NCBI RefSeq assembly: GCF_023283895.1
Contig: NZ_JAKILB010000018.1
Span: 1-64,000, forward strand
DNA: 64,000 bases
DNA from: Shewanella pneumatophori
GTDB taxonomy: Bacteria > Pseudomonadota > Gammaproteobacteria > Enterobacterales > Shewanellaceae
Direction: 5' to 3'
Shown: piece after piece, positions 8,530 through 17,394 of the stretch
Numbering within the stretch: position 1 is the stretch's first letter
How the letters are laid out: each line of letters opens with the position of its first letter
Notes under the pieces: model-generated
What the model was told of the DNA's origin: nothing
What the model saw: only the letters and a program-made list of their open reading frames with translations
Database searches by the model: none
Translations under genes and position numbers: made by a program

Positions 8530-9618
8530 TTATTCACTGACGCTAGCCGGATTCGGACTGGTCAGCTTATCAGCCACTCTCACTGGTCGTTCATTAACCA
8601 AAATAATTGCCATGCTAGTTTTATCAAACACCTTAAATACCATTAACTCACCACGGTATAAGTCTGGCATTTTAACAGCGCTATCTGATGACAAATTAGC
8701 GAGAATTTTTTCGTATCGATTGCGCTCATAAGGCTGTACAGGTGTGCCGTCACCATCTATCACCACAACCTTACCGTCTTTGAAAATTGAAAATACATCT
8801 CCCGTTGCCACGCCATCGTTAGCACCTCTGTCGAGGTAAACAACATCCAGTTTGCCCATCGCGCGAGTATCTTTGCCAGAAGCCAGCACAGTTGCAGGCT
8901 CAGTAAGCTGCGAGGCTCGCGGCATAAAGTAGGCAGACATCAACGAATCATCTTCTATAGGTAAAACATGGTAACCCGCTTCCGTTTCGCGCAAATTACT
9001 TAATAATTTAACTTTAGAAACCGCACCCGATTCAACCACCCTGCCCGACGCAGAAAGAATGACTTCTAAACCAAGGTTTTCACCATCGCTATTTTTAAAG
9101 CTGCGTCCTTGAGCATACACCCCAAGCTTAGTGCCGACGGCAAGTTCACCTTGCACATAAATGATGTCTGACATGACATGGAATTTTGATGGGCTTTCAC
9201 CGGCCATCACTTTCGGCTGCAACTCAAACCAATCGGCATCAACAACACGATTTTGCAGCAAATAAGGCTGAATTAACGATAAATCTATCGCGGGGATCGC
9301 ACCATCTTTGGCTGATACCCGTCCTTCAGGGCTCTTTCTTATATGTGGTTTCATAACAAGGCGTGGTTCACCGTCAATAAAAACCAAGGTAAGTTTATCG
9401 CCAGGATAGATTAAATGCGGATTCGCAACTTGAGGATTAACGCCCCACAGTTTAGGCCAGCGCCATGGATCATTTAAGAATGCGGCGGATATATCCCACA
9501 AAGTATCGCCTTTCTTAACTACATAAGAGTCAGGATGACCAGACTTTAGCGTCAAGGTGTCAGCGAAAGCAGAAGTACAACCAAATATAAGTGAAGCTAG
9601 TAATATTAACCGTTTCAT
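8530..9618 (-). CDS. LysM domain periplasmic protein
   Basis: After a signal peptide (MKRLILLASLIFGCTSAFA) comes a LysM domain at about residues 30-80 (YVVKKGDTLWDISAAFLNDP), which should bind peptidoglycan. The remaining 270 residues are a conserved C-terminal region without a catalytic motif that I recognise. An upstream ATG at 9630 would add four residues; the ATG at 9618 gives the better signal peptide. The protein is encoded immediately upstream of dprA and divergent from def, the same order as in other Shewanella-like genomes. The cysteine in the signal region (FGCTS) could suggest a lipobox, but the AFA cleavage site looks more likely. Confidence 0.88.
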   Translation of the reverse strand: MKRLILLASLIFGCTSAFADTLTLKSGHPDSYVVKKGDTLWDISAAFLNDPWRWPKLWGVNPQVANPHLIYPGDKLTLVFIDGEPRLVMKPHIRKSPEGRVSAKDGAIPAIDLSLIQPYLLQNRVVDADWFELQPKVMAGESPSKFHVMSDIIYVQGELAVGTKLGVYAQGRSFKNSDGENLGLEVILSASGRVVESGAVSKVKLLSNLRETEAGYHVLPIEDDSLMSAYFMPRASQLTEPATVLASGKDTRAMGKLDVVYLDRGANDGVATGDVFSIFKDGKVVVIDGDGTPVQPYERNRYEKILANLSSDSAVKMPDLYRGELMVFKVFDKTSMAIILVNERPVRVADKLTSPNPASVSE

Positions 9619-9766
9619 CAGGGTATCCATGCTAATTGCTCTTTTATTAAAGTATAAATAGAGCTTTTGCTGTTATTGAATGCCGCTAACGACTAAAATT
9701 GAGCCATTAGCAAAAGTCAGTATAACTAACTGGCTCAAATTTGACAGACTTGTTAAGAGTTTAGGT

Positions 9767-10279
9767 ATGAGTTTACTAAAAGTTTTACAATTTCCAGACG
9801 AAAGATTACGCACAGTTGCTAAGCCAATTACAGAGTTTAACGACGCACTTCAAACACAAATCGACGATATGTTCGAAACCATGTATGAAGAAAAAGGCAT
9901 AGGTTTAGCGGCAACCCAAGTTAACTATCACCACCAGTTAATCGTGATGGATCTACAAGATGAGGTTGAACGCCCAAAGGTGTTTATCAATCTTGAGATT
10001 ATCGCTAAGAGTGGCGAATTCACTAATGAAGAAGGCTGTCTGTCAGTTCCTGGCGTATACGCCAAAGTTGACCGCGCAGAGTTTGTGACAATTAAAGCAC
10101 TTGATCGCCACGGCCAAGAATTTACTCTTGAAGCTGATGAGCTATTCGCTATTTGTTTGCAACATGAGCTAGACCATTTATCAGGTAAATTGTTTGTCGA
10201 CTATCTGTCGCCACTAAAGCGTCAGCGCATCAAACAGAAACTTGAAAAAGCAGCCCGTCTAGAAGCAAAGCAAGGATAA
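9767..10279 (+). CDS. def: Peptide deformylase
   Basis: Def removes the formyl group from the N-terminal methionine of new proteins. The start at 9767 gives MSLLKVLQFPDERLR, the usual N-terminus, and 170 residues; the frame is open further upstream but without similarity. The three family motifs are present: GIGLAATQV, EEGCLSVP with metal ligand Cys91, and QHELDH with ligands His133 and His137 and the catalytic Glu134. The fmt gene starts four bases after its stop, so the formylation and deformylation genes are coupled. Confidence 0.97.
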   Translation: MSLLKVLQFPDERLRTVAKPITEFNDALQTQIDDMFETMYEEKGIGLAATQVNYHHQLIVMDLQDEVERPKVFINLEIIAKSGEFTNEEGCLSVPGVYAKVDRAEFVTIKALDRHGQEFTLEADELFAICLQHELDHLSGKLFVDYLSPLKRQRIKQKLEKAARLEAKQG

Positions 10280-10283
10280 ATTT

Positions 10284-11249
10284 TTGAAACCATTAAACGT
10301 CATTTTTGCAGGAACGCCAGACTTTGCTGCACGCCATCTTCAAGCGCTAATTGATTCAGAGCATAACGTTATTGCGGTATACACCCAGCCAGACAGACCT
10401 GCTGGCCGTGGTAAAAAGCTGCAAGCTAGCCCAGTTAAAGCACTAGCGCTTGAAAATGACATTGCAGTTTATCAACCTAAGTCACTACGTGACGAAGATG
10501 CCCAAGCAGAACTTGCTGCACTCAACGCCGACATCATGGTGGTAGTTGCATACGGCTTAATCTTGCCGAAAGTGGTACTCGACACTCCTCGTCTAGGCTG
10601 CATCAATGTACATGGTTCAATTTTACCTCGCTGGCGCGGCGCAGCACCTATCCAACGTGCATTATGGGCTGGTGATACCGAAACTGGCGTCACCATTATG
10701 CAAATGGATATCGGTTTAGATACCGGTGATATGCTGCTAAAAACTCAGCTAAAAATCGAAGATACTGATACTTCAGCCACGCTTTATGAAAAGCTTGCCG
10801 AGCAAGGCCCAAGCGCACTAGTCGAGGCTTTAGCTGCTATTGCAGAAGACCGTTTACCTGCAGAAAAGCAAGATGAAACGCTAGCTAATTACGCAGAAAA
10901 GCTGTCAAAAGAAGAAGCACGTTTAGATTGGTCAAAACCAGCAGCAGCATTATGGCGTGAAATACGTGCGTTCAACCCTTGGCCAGTTAGCCACTACGAC
11001 CATGAAGGCAATACCATCAAAGTATGGCAAAGCCATGTTAGTGATGAAATAAGCACAAAACAGCCTGGCACTATTTTATCTGCCGATAAAAACGGTATTA
11101 GCATTGCTACCGGTGAAGGTGTGCTAACCATCACTCAAATGCAGCTTCCAGGTAAAAAACCGCTCAGTGTTGCCGATATTCTTAACTCTAGAGCAGATTG
11201 GTTTACACCAGGTACCTTGCTAGCTAGTTCAGACAATCAAGAGGCTTAA
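10284..11249 (+). CDS. fmt: Methionyl-tRNA formyltransferase (TTG start)
   Basis: Fmt formylates initiator Met-tRNA using 10-formyltetrahydrofolate. The 321-residue protein has the formyltransferase core (FAGTPDFAARHL, VVAYGLILP, and the HGSILPRWRGAAP motif near residue 110) and the C-terminal OB-like domain (FNPWPVSH onward). Translation starts at TTG, with AGGA seven bases upstream at the end of def. The gene lies between def and rsmB, as in most gammaproteobacteria. Confidence 0.97.
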   Translation: MKPLNVIFAGTPDFAARHLQALIDSEHNVIAVYTQPDRPAGRGKKLQASPVKALALENDIAVYQPKSLRDEDAQAELAALNADIMVVVAYGLILPKVVLDTPRLGCINVHGSILPRWRGAAPIQRALWAGDTETGVTIMQMDIGLDTGDMLLKTQLKIEDTDTSATLYEKLAEQGPSALVEALAAIAEDRLPAEKQDETLANYAEKLSKEEARLDWSKPAAALWREIRAFNPWPVSHYDHEGNTIKVWQSHVSDEISTKQPGTILSADKNGISIATGEGVLTITQMQLPGKKPLSVADILNSRADWFTPGTLLASSDNQEA

Positions 11250-11255
11250 TCAGCT

Positions 11256-12536
11256 ATGAACTTAAGAGCATTGGCCGCCAAGGTCGTTTTTCAGGTGCTA
11301 GAAAAAGGTATCTCACTGTCAGTAGCCTTACCTGAACAGCAAAAAAATCTCGATAACGGCAAAGATAAAGCCCTTCTAGCTGAGCTTTGTTACGGCGTAA
11401 TGCGTTACTTACCACAGCTTGATAAGCAAGTTAGTGACTGCATGAGCAAGCAGATGAAAGGCAAGCAACGTATCGTCCACCAGCTTTTGCTAGTGGGTTG
11501 CTACCAGCTTTATTTCACGCGCATTCCAAGCCACGCGGCGATTTCTGAAACAGCTGAAGCATGCCGTCAGTTAAAGTTTGAAGGCTTAGTTAAAGTGGTT
11601 AACGGTGTTTTACGCAATATTCAACGCCAAGAAAAGCCGCTATCAACTGACAACGACACCTTGGCCTACAACACGCCAGCATGGATCATTAAGCGTCTAA
11701 AAGAAGCGTATCCAGACAACTGGCAAAACGTGATTGAGCAAAGCCATGAGCGTCCACCAATGTGGCTACGCAACAACCAACAATCGCAAACCAGAGAAAC
11801 CTATTTACAGGCATTAGCTGGGTTAGACATTGAAGCAGAAGCGGGCAATAGCCCAGATTCAATCCTATTGAGCAGCCCGCGTGATGTTATGCAGCTGCCA
11901 GGTTTTGAAACCGGTGCCGCATCAGTACAAGATGGTGCAGCGCAGTGGGCCGCAACCTTATTAGCGCCGCAAGGCAGTGAGCTTGTGCTTGATGCTTGTG
12001 CAGCGCCAGGTGGTAAAAGCTGTCACTTATTAGAGCTAGCGCCAGAAATCAAACTCGTTGCAGTAGATTTTGATGCAAAACGTCTTGAGCGTGTGCAGCA
12101 AAACTTAGATAGATTGTCGCTTAACGCCGAGCTAGTGCATGGCGACGCAGCCGATATCGACTCTTGGTGGCAAGGTGACAAGTTCGACCGTATTTTGCTA
12201 GATGCACCATGTTCTGCCACAGGTGTTATTCGCCGTCACCCAGATATTAAGTGGCTAAGAAAGAACAACGACATCGAAGAGTTGGCACAACTGCAGTCAA
12301 AAATTTTCGATCATTGCTGGAAGTGGTTAAAGCCCGGTGGCACACTCTTATATGCAACATGTTCGATTTTGCCACAGGAAAACAAAGATCAAGTCAGCGC
12401 ATTCTTAGCCAGAACACCTGATGCGACCTTAGTTCCTATCGAAGAACAAGCTAATCCAAGCGATATTGGTTGGCAGATTGTTCCGGGGCAAAACAGCATG
12501 GACGGCTTCTATTACGCTCGCCTAGTGAAGGATTAG
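11256..12536 (+). CDS. rsmB: 16S rRNA m5C967 methyltransferase
   Basis: RsmB (Sun, Fmu) methylates C967 of 16S rRNA with S-adenosylmethionine. It has 426 residues. The N-terminal NusB-like RNA-binding domain covers about residues 1-140. The Rossmann methyltransferase domain shows the SAM site LDACAAPGGKS and the two cysteines of RNA m5C enzymes, in DAPCSATG and YATCS. It starts six bases after fmt and ends seven bases before trkA. Confidence 0.97.
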   Translation: MNLRALAAKVVFQVLEKGISLSVALPEQQKNLDNGKDKALLAELCYGVMRYLPQLDKQVSDCMSKQMKGKQRIVHQLLLVGCYQLYFTRIPSHAAISETAEACRQLKFEGLVKVVNGVLRNIQRQEKPLSTDNDTLAYNTPAWIIKRLKEAYPDNWQNVIEQSHERPPMWLRNNQQSQTRETYLQALAGLDIEAEAGNSPDSILLSSPRDVMQLPGFETGAASVQDGAAQWAATLLAPQGSELVLDACAAPGGKSCHLLELAPEIKLVAVDFDAKRLERVQQNLDRLSLNAELVHGDAADIDSWWQGDKFDRILLDAPCSATGVIRRHPDIKWLRKNNDIEELAQLQSKIFDHCWKWLKPGGTLLYATCSILPQENKDQVSAFLARTPDATLVPIEEQANPSDIGWQIVPGQNSMDGFYYARLVKD

Positions 12537-12543
12537 TACGGCA

Positions 12544-13953
12544 ATGAAAATTATCATTTTGGGTGCAGGACAAGTTGGCGGCACATTAGCTGAAAACTTA
12601 GTTGGCGAAAACAATGACATCACCATTGTCGATAGCGACAAAAACCGCCTACGCACCTTACAAGATAAATACGATTTACGCGTAATTGTAGGTCACGGCG
12701 CTCACCCAAGTGTATTAAAAGAAGCAGGCGCAGAAGACGCTGACATGCTTATTGCAGTAACCAATAGCGACGAATGTAATATGGCAGCCTGCCAAATTGC
12801 CTACTCGCTTTACGGTACGCCCACTAAAATTGCCCGAATTCGTTCTGAACAATATCTCGGCCTGCGCGATAAACTGTTTATCGACAGCGAAACCAAACAT
12901 GCCGAAAACCGTCCTCGTGGCGGCTTTATTATTGATGAGCTTATTGCACCTGAACAACTTGTTACCGCCTACATTGGCCGTTTAGTTGAATATCCAGGTG
13001 CATTGCAGGTACTAGAGTTTGCCGAAGGTCGTCTCAGCTTAGTCGCTGTGCGCGCATACTACGGTGGCCCACTTGTGGGTAATGCTCTGGCGGCATTACG
13101 TGAACACATGCCAAATATTGATACCCGGGTAGCAGCAATCTTTAGACAAGGTCGCCCTATCATGCCGCGCGGTACCACTATTATTGAAGCCGATGATGAA
13201 GTCTTCTTCGTTGCCGACAGTCGCCACGTGCGCGCAGTAATGAGCGAGATGCAAAAGCTAGATAACTCTTACCGTAATATTATGATCGCTGGCGGCGGTA
13301 ATATTGGTTTAGGGCTAGCCAAGCAGTTGCAACGCAATCACTCAGTCAAACTGATTGAACGTAAGCAAGAGCGTGCTGAAGAACTGTCTGAAAAGCTAGA
13401 AAACACCACGGTATTTTGTGGCGATGCATCTGACCAAGAGTTACTGCTAGAAGAACATATCGATCAAACCGACGTGTTTATCGCAGTAACTAACGATGAT
13501 GAAGCTAACATTATGGCTGCGCTACTGGCTAAACGCATGGGTGCTAAAAAAGTTATGGTGCTTATTCAGCGTGAAGCCTATGTTGATATTGTGCAAGAAG
13601 CCAATATTGATATCGCTATTTCACCACAGCAAGCAACCATTTCTGCCCTGCTAACTCATATTCGCCAAGGTGATATTTGTAACGTATATTCATTGCGTCG
13701 TGGTGCAGCAGAAGCGATTGAAGCTATTGCTCATGGTGACTCAAATACGTCTAAAGTTGTTGGTAAGCAGATTAGTGAAATCAAGCTACCACCGGGTACA
13801 ACTATTGGTGCCATCGTGCGTGATGAGGAAGTACTCATGGCGCACGATAAAACGGTTATCGAACAAGGTGACCACGTCATTCTCTTCTTAGTGAACAAGA
13901 AGTTTATCGGCGAAGTGGAAAAATTGTTCCAACCGAGTGCGTTCTTCTTTTAA
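12544..13953 (+). CDS. trkA: Trk potassium uptake regulatory subunit TrkA
   Basis: TrkA is the peripheral, NAD(H)-binding gating ring of the Trk K+ channel-transporter. Two RCK-type halves are seen, each with a Rossmann glycine motif (GAGQVGG near residue 7 and GGGNIGLG near residue 236) followed by a TrkA-C domain. It has 469 residues, slightly longer than the E. coli protein. The membrane partner trkH follows 145 bases downstream, separated by an inverted repeat; a second trkH lies at 17395-18852. Confidence 0.97.
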   Translation: MKIIILGAGQVGGTLAENLVGENNDITIVDSDKNRLRTLQDKYDLRVIVGHGAHPSVLKEAGAEDADMLIAVTNSDECNMAACQIAYSLYGTPTKIARIRSEQYLGLRDKLFIDSETKHAENRPRGGFIIDELIAPEQLVTAYIGRLVEYPGALQVLEFAEGRLSLVAVRAYYGGPLVGNALAALREHMPNIDTRVAAIFRQGRPIMPRGTTIIEADDEVFFVADSRHVRAVMSEMQKLDNSYRNIMIAGGGNIGLGLAKQLQRNHSVKLIERKQERAEELSEKLENTTVFCGDASDQELLLEEHIDQTDVFIAVTNDDEANIMAALLAKRMGAKKVMVLIQREAYVDIVQEANIDIAISPQQATISALLTHIRQGDICNVYSLRRGAAEAIEAIAHGDSNTSKVVGKQISEIKLPPGTTIGAIVRDEEVLMAHDKTVIEQGDHVILFLVNKKFIGEVEKLFQPSAFFF

Positions 13954-13983
13954 AGCGCCTTGGTGTATAAAAGCTTAATATTG

Positions 13984-14019
13984 CCCCTTTTTAGTCTGCT
14001 ACATAAGATTAAAAAGGGG
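13984..14019. repeat. Inverted repeat between trkA and trkH
   Basis: Ten-base perfect arms CCCCTTTTTA (13984-13993) and TAAAAAGGGG (14010-14019) flank a 16-base spacer that itself can pair further. No T-run follows on the plus strand. It could be an attenuating or mRNA-processing hairpin that sets trkH expression relative to trkA. Confidence 0.45.
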
Positions 14020-14098
14020 ACAAACATAATATTAGCGACCGAACTACAGGAAAGGCTCATCACTGAGCGTCTTCTCACTTAGATTGGTATAACCTATT

Positions 14099-15541
14099 AT
14101 GCTGAACTATCGTCCTCTGCTATTTATTCTGGGCATTTTCTTATCAACACTGACAGTGTTTATGTTAATTCCCGGCGCCTTTGCCCTCTACTATGGCGAA
14201 GAAACTGTTGCCGCATTTATGATCTCCTCGTTAGTCGCCGGCAGCGCAGCAAGTTTTTGTATGCATCAAGGCCAAAACAGCGGTTTGCATCTCAATATTC
14301 GTGACATGTTTCTGCTTACTAGCCTAACTTGGCTGATCGTAAGCCTATTCGCAGCAATGCCCTTCACCTTGTACCACGGTATTAACTATACCGACGCTTT
14401 CTTTGAAACCATGTCGGGGATCACCACAACAGGCTCAACGGTGCTGTCAGGCCTAGATACCATGGATCACAGCATTTTAATTTGGCGCTCTCTACTACAA
14501 TGGATGGGCGGCATTGGTTTTATCGTTATGGCTGTGGCTGTGCTACCTTTTTTAAACGTCGGTGGTATGCGTTTATTTAGAACCGAGTCATCGGACTGGA
14601 GTGACAAAACGACTCCTCGTACGCAGCACATGGCCAAAAACCTATTTATCGTTTATTGCCTACTAACCTTTTTATGCTTTTTGGCGTATCACAATAGCGG
14701 TATGAATTGGTTTGAAGCCATTAATCACGCTATGACGACCCTTTCAACGGGGGGTTACTCAACTTCTGATAAATCAATGGCAGCCTTTTCAAATGAGGCT
14801 CACTGGGTTGGCACCACATTTATGTTAGCCGGCGGCTTACCGCTGTTAATGTTTGTGTATATGGTGCAACAGCGCTCGGTAAAAGTGTGGAACGATGCGC
14901 AAGTTAAAGGCTTTTTAAAGTTTGTAATTTTTGTTTCCTGCTCACTGGCCTTATGGCTATGGAGCAGCAGAGAAATAGATCCGCTCGATGCGCTGCGTCT
15001 GGCTAGCTTTAATGTCGTCTCAGTCGTAACAACAACCGGTTATGGTCTTACCGACTACACGGCTTGGGGCGCTTTGGCCAATATTGCCTTTCTCTTTTTA
15101 ATGTTTGTCGGCAGTTGCTCGGGCTCGACATCTGGCGGCATAAAAATATTCCGCTTTCAAATTGCTGGCGTGATCATGCGTGAACAACTTAAGCAACAGT
15201 TTCATCCCAATGGTGTATTTAAAGAACGTTACAATAAACGCGTCATTAAAGAAGATATCGTGCGCTCTTTAGTGACCTTTATTCTGTTGTTTGTAATGGT
15301 GATAGTGCTGCTATCAATTGTATTGGTGTTAACTGGCTTAGATCCAGTTACCAGTTTTACCGGAGCGATTACCGCGGTAACCAATGTTGGCCCGGGACTT
15401 GGCGGTACAATTGGCCCTGCAGGTAACTTTTCAACTCTACCAGATGTGGCTAAATGGGCTTTAGCGATAGGAATGCTGCTTGGCCGCCTAGAGATTTTAA
15501 CGGTGGCAGTATTGTTCCACCCAAGCTTTTGGAAGTACTAA
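14099..15541 (+). CDS. trkH: Trk potassium transporter membrane subunit TrkH (copy 1)
   Basis: A 480-residue inner-membrane protein with about ten to twelve hydrophobic segments. The four selectivity-filter repeats of the SKT family are visible: GITTTGSTV, LSTGGYST, VTTTGYGLT and TNVGPGLGG. It should form the ion path gated by TrkA, encoded just upstream. The protein differs clearly from the second TrkH in this window (for example in its N-terminus and third filter), so the copies are old paralogues rather than a recent duplication. Confidence 0.95.
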   Translation: MLNYRPLLFILGIFLSTLTVFMLIPGAFALYYGEETVAAFMISSLVAGSAASFCMHQGQNSGLHLNIRDMFLLTSLTWLIVSLFAAMPFTLYHGINYTDAFFETMSGITTTGSTVLSGLDTMDHSILIWRSLLQWMGGIGFIVMAVAVLPFLNVGGMRLFRTESSDWSDKTTPRTQHMAKNLFIVYCLLTFLCFLAYHNSGMNWFEAINHAMTTLSTGGYSTSDKSMAAFSNEAHWVGTTFMLAGGLPLLMFVYMVQQRSVKVWNDAQVKGFLKFVIFVSCSLALWLWSSREIDPLDALRLASFNVVSVVTTTGYGLTDYTAWGALANIAFLFLMFVGSCSGSTSGGIKIFRFQIAGVIMREQLKQQFHPNGVFKERYNKRVIKEDIVRSLVTFILLFVMVIVLLSIVLVLTGLDPVTSFTGAITAVTNVGPGLGGTIGPAGNFSTLPDVAKWALAIGMLLGRLEILTVAVLFHPSFWKY

Positions 15542-15567
15542 TCAGTATAAACCTGATTGCCAGACAC

Positions 15568-15595
15568 AAAAAAGCCGCATCAAGTGCGGCTTTTT
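15568..15595. terminator. Bidirectional terminator trkH / hemG
   Basis: Stem arms AGCCGCA (15573-15579) and TGCGGCT (15585-15591) with a 5-base loop, flanked by A-run and T-run. It sits between the convergent trkH copy 1 and hemG copy 1. Confidence 0.85.
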
Positions 15596-15606
15596 GATTG
15601 GTACGC

Positions 15607-16146
15607 TTATTTAGCTAAACTAACCAAATGATCTGCGTAAACCTTTACGTCTTCCCAGTCGGTGTAATCAATCACAGCTTTAGGATCAGTTGGGCCGTCA
15701 GTGATCTTCATGATCAACTGGATCATCATTCTGTCATACCAACGCCAAGACGGATAATCCACTTTACCTGCAATCACTTTTACATCGTTAGGTTTCCACG
15801 CTGACAACTCAATAAACTTTTGTAGATATTTATTGTTTTCAGGGACGCGCTTAGCTGGGTTGCGAGCGACAACGTTAACACTGAAAAAACTCGCTGGTTT
15901 TGCACTTAACTGGGCTTGGTGCTGGGCAACAAACTCAAATACAGACTTATGATACGTGCCATAAAGCACGCAAGCACCTAGTGCTACAACATCGTACTTA
16001 GCCCAATCTATGCCTTCAGCTTTAGCTTCGTTAATGTGCATCATATCGCACTGATGACCAGTCGCAGCGAGATGCTCAGCAACTGCGCGACTGATTCTGG
16101 CAGTATGGCCGCCGCGTGAATAATAGAGTACCAGAACAGATTTCAT
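15607..16146 (-). CDS. hemG: Menaquinone-dependent protoporphyrinogen oxidase HemG (copy 1)
   Basis: A 179-residue flavodoxin-like protein. The N-terminal FMN loop is LYYSRGGHTARI, and the conserved later blocks FFSVNVVARNP and PTDPKAVIDYTDW are typical of HemG. HemG oxidises protoporphyrinogen IX to protoporphyrin IX with quinone as acceptor, at the inner membrane face. A second hemG lies at 16727-17254. This copy diverges from the ArsR-type regulator gene and is convergent with trkH copy 1. Which copy is the main enzyme cannot be told from sequence alone. Confidence 0.92.
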   Translation of the reverse strand: MKSVLVLYYSRGGHTARISRAVAEHLAATGHQCDMMHINEAKAEGIDWAKYDVVALGACVLYGTYHKSVFEFVAQHQAQLSAKPASFFSVNVVARNPAKRVPENNKYLQKFIELSAWKPNDVKVIAGKVDYPSWRWYDRMMIQLIMKITDGPTDPKAVIDYTDWEDVKVYADHLVSLAK

Positions 16147-16273
16147 CTTTATCCCAATAGAGAATTTGTTGTTTAACTACATTGTTGCAGCAATTAATAC
16201 TTTTTAAAGGTTAATGGGTCACAATTTAGGTGTAGCTCATATTATCAACATCAAAAATTGTGAGAATGAGAAA

Positions 16274-16322
16274 CTATAAGTATATTGTTATAGCAGTCCA
16301 ACTCAATTAGAATAAACTAATT
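16274..16322. promoter_or_regulatory. Candidate operators in the hemG-arsR divergent region
   Basis: Two perfect short palindromes lie upstream of the regulator: CTATAA-N8-TTATAG (16274-16293) and AATTAG-N6-CTAATT (16305-16322). Both are AT-rich and dyad-symmetric, as ArsR-family operators usually are. Their position suggests autoregulation and possibly control of hemG copy 1. Binding is inference. Confidence 0.4.
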
Positions 16323-16346
16323 AAAGGCGATGGAGTTAAGTATCGT

Positions 16347-16652
16347 ATGCAAAAAGAAATCGATGCCAGTGCAATGGTGACCAATGCCGAAAGCGCAGCC
16401 AAATGGCTTAAAGCTATCGCAAACCCATATCGATTAATGATCCTGTGCTTATTATTAGATAAAGAGTTAAGTGTTACTGAACTTAATAAAACCGTGCCTC
16501 TAAGCCAGTCAGCGCTATCGCAACACTTAGCGGTTCTGCGCTCTGAAGATTTAGTCGCTACCCGCAAAAGCTCACAAGTGGTTTATTACACCCTCAAAAA
16601 TGAGCAAGTTACCGAAGTTATTTCAATACTGCATCGCAAGTATTGCGCCTAG
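16347..16652 (+). CDS. ArsR-family regulator, SqrR/BigR/YgaV type
   Basis: A 101-residue winged-helix regulator. The segment ALSQHLAVLRSEDLVATRKS is the typical recognition helix region, followed by the wing QVVYYTL. It lacks the classic metal motif CVC in helix 3. Instead it has two cysteines, Cys34 (MILC) and Cys100 (RKYC), 66 residues apart. As I recall, the redox pair of the persulfide sensor SqrR (Cys41 and Cys107) has the same spacing. It is therefore probably a reactive-sulfur-responsive repressor. It is flanked by two hemG genes that are its most likely targets, together with its own promoter. The E. coli relative YgaV has also been linked to haem. Confidence 0.88.
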   Translation: MQKEIDASAMVTNAESAAKWLKAIANPYRLMILCLLLDKELSVTELNKTVPLSQSALSQHLAVLRSEDLVATRKSSQVVYYTLKNEQVTEVISILHRKYCA

Positions 16653-16665
16653 ACGCTTAGATAAC

Positions 16666-16695
16666 AAAAAGCCTGCTTAATCGCAGGCTTTTTTA
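16666..16695. terminator. Bidirectional terminator arsR / hemG copy 2
   Basis: Stem AAAAGCCTGC and GCAGGCTTTT with a 6-base loop, ending in a T-run on both strands, between convergent genes. Confidence 0.85.
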
Positions 16696-16726
16696 GTTTT
16701 AGGCTTATGCTAAATAGTGGCAATTT

Positions 16727-17254
16727 TTAACGTTCGGCAAATGCACGGCCAAACTCATCAACCTTGTTCCAATCGGTAAATTCAAAGGTACCACTGGTGT
16801 CTGTTGGGCCTTTGGTCATCCACATAATAAAGCGGATCATCACCTTGTCGAATAATCGATATTTAGGGTAATCAATCTTACCCGCAAATACCGCCAACTG
16901 TTGCGGCTGCCATAAAGAGAGTTCTAAAAACTTCTTCATATAGGGGTTAGTTTCTGGAGTATTTTTCTCAGGTTTACGTGCCACAACATTAACGGTAAAA
17001 AAGGCGTTTTGCTTGGCATTTAACACCGCATGATGACGATTAATAAACTGATAAAGTTCGGGTCTATGTTTACCATAGCGAATACTTGCCGCCACCAAGA
17101 TTTTATCAAATTGCGCTAAGCCGAGCTTATCGGCTTCGTCAACTGAAGCCATAGTTACCGTGGCGTTTTGCTCTTGGTTAATCTTTTTGATTTGCTCGCA
17201 AATCGCTTTGGTTTGACCATCAACCGTCGAATAAATTATTAGTGTATTGCTCAT
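16727..17254 (-). CDS. hemG: Menaquinone-dependent protoporphyrinogen oxidase HemG (copy 2)
   Basis: A 175-residue flavodoxin-like protein, paralogous to the copy at 15607-16146; both have FFTVNVVARKP-like and PTD-FTDW-like blocks. The N-terminal loop here is YSTVDGQTKAI, closer to the E. coli HemG pattern as I recall it. It follows trkH copy 2 on the same strand, which matches the pepQ-yigZ-trkH-hemG order of E. coli. This copy is therefore likely the ancestral one. Confidence 0.92.
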   Translation of the reverse strand: MSNTLIIYSTVDGQTKAICEQIKKINQEQNATVTMASVDEADKLGLAQFDKILVAASIRYGKHRPELYQFINRHHAVLNAKQNAFFTVNVVARKPEKNTPETNPYMKKFLELSLWQPQQLAVFAGKIDYPKYRLFDKVMIRFIMWMTKGPTDTSGTFEFTDWNKVDEFGRAFAER

Positions 17255-17394
17255 TAACTTCCTACGATTTTCCGATTATCACTTAGGTCTTACTAGGCAC
17301 AACATACAGCTATTGGCCAAGCGTTCATTAATATACTTGCGAATAATTAACGCTAGCTTAGCTCTAGTGTCCTAGTAAGTATCTTTACACTAAT

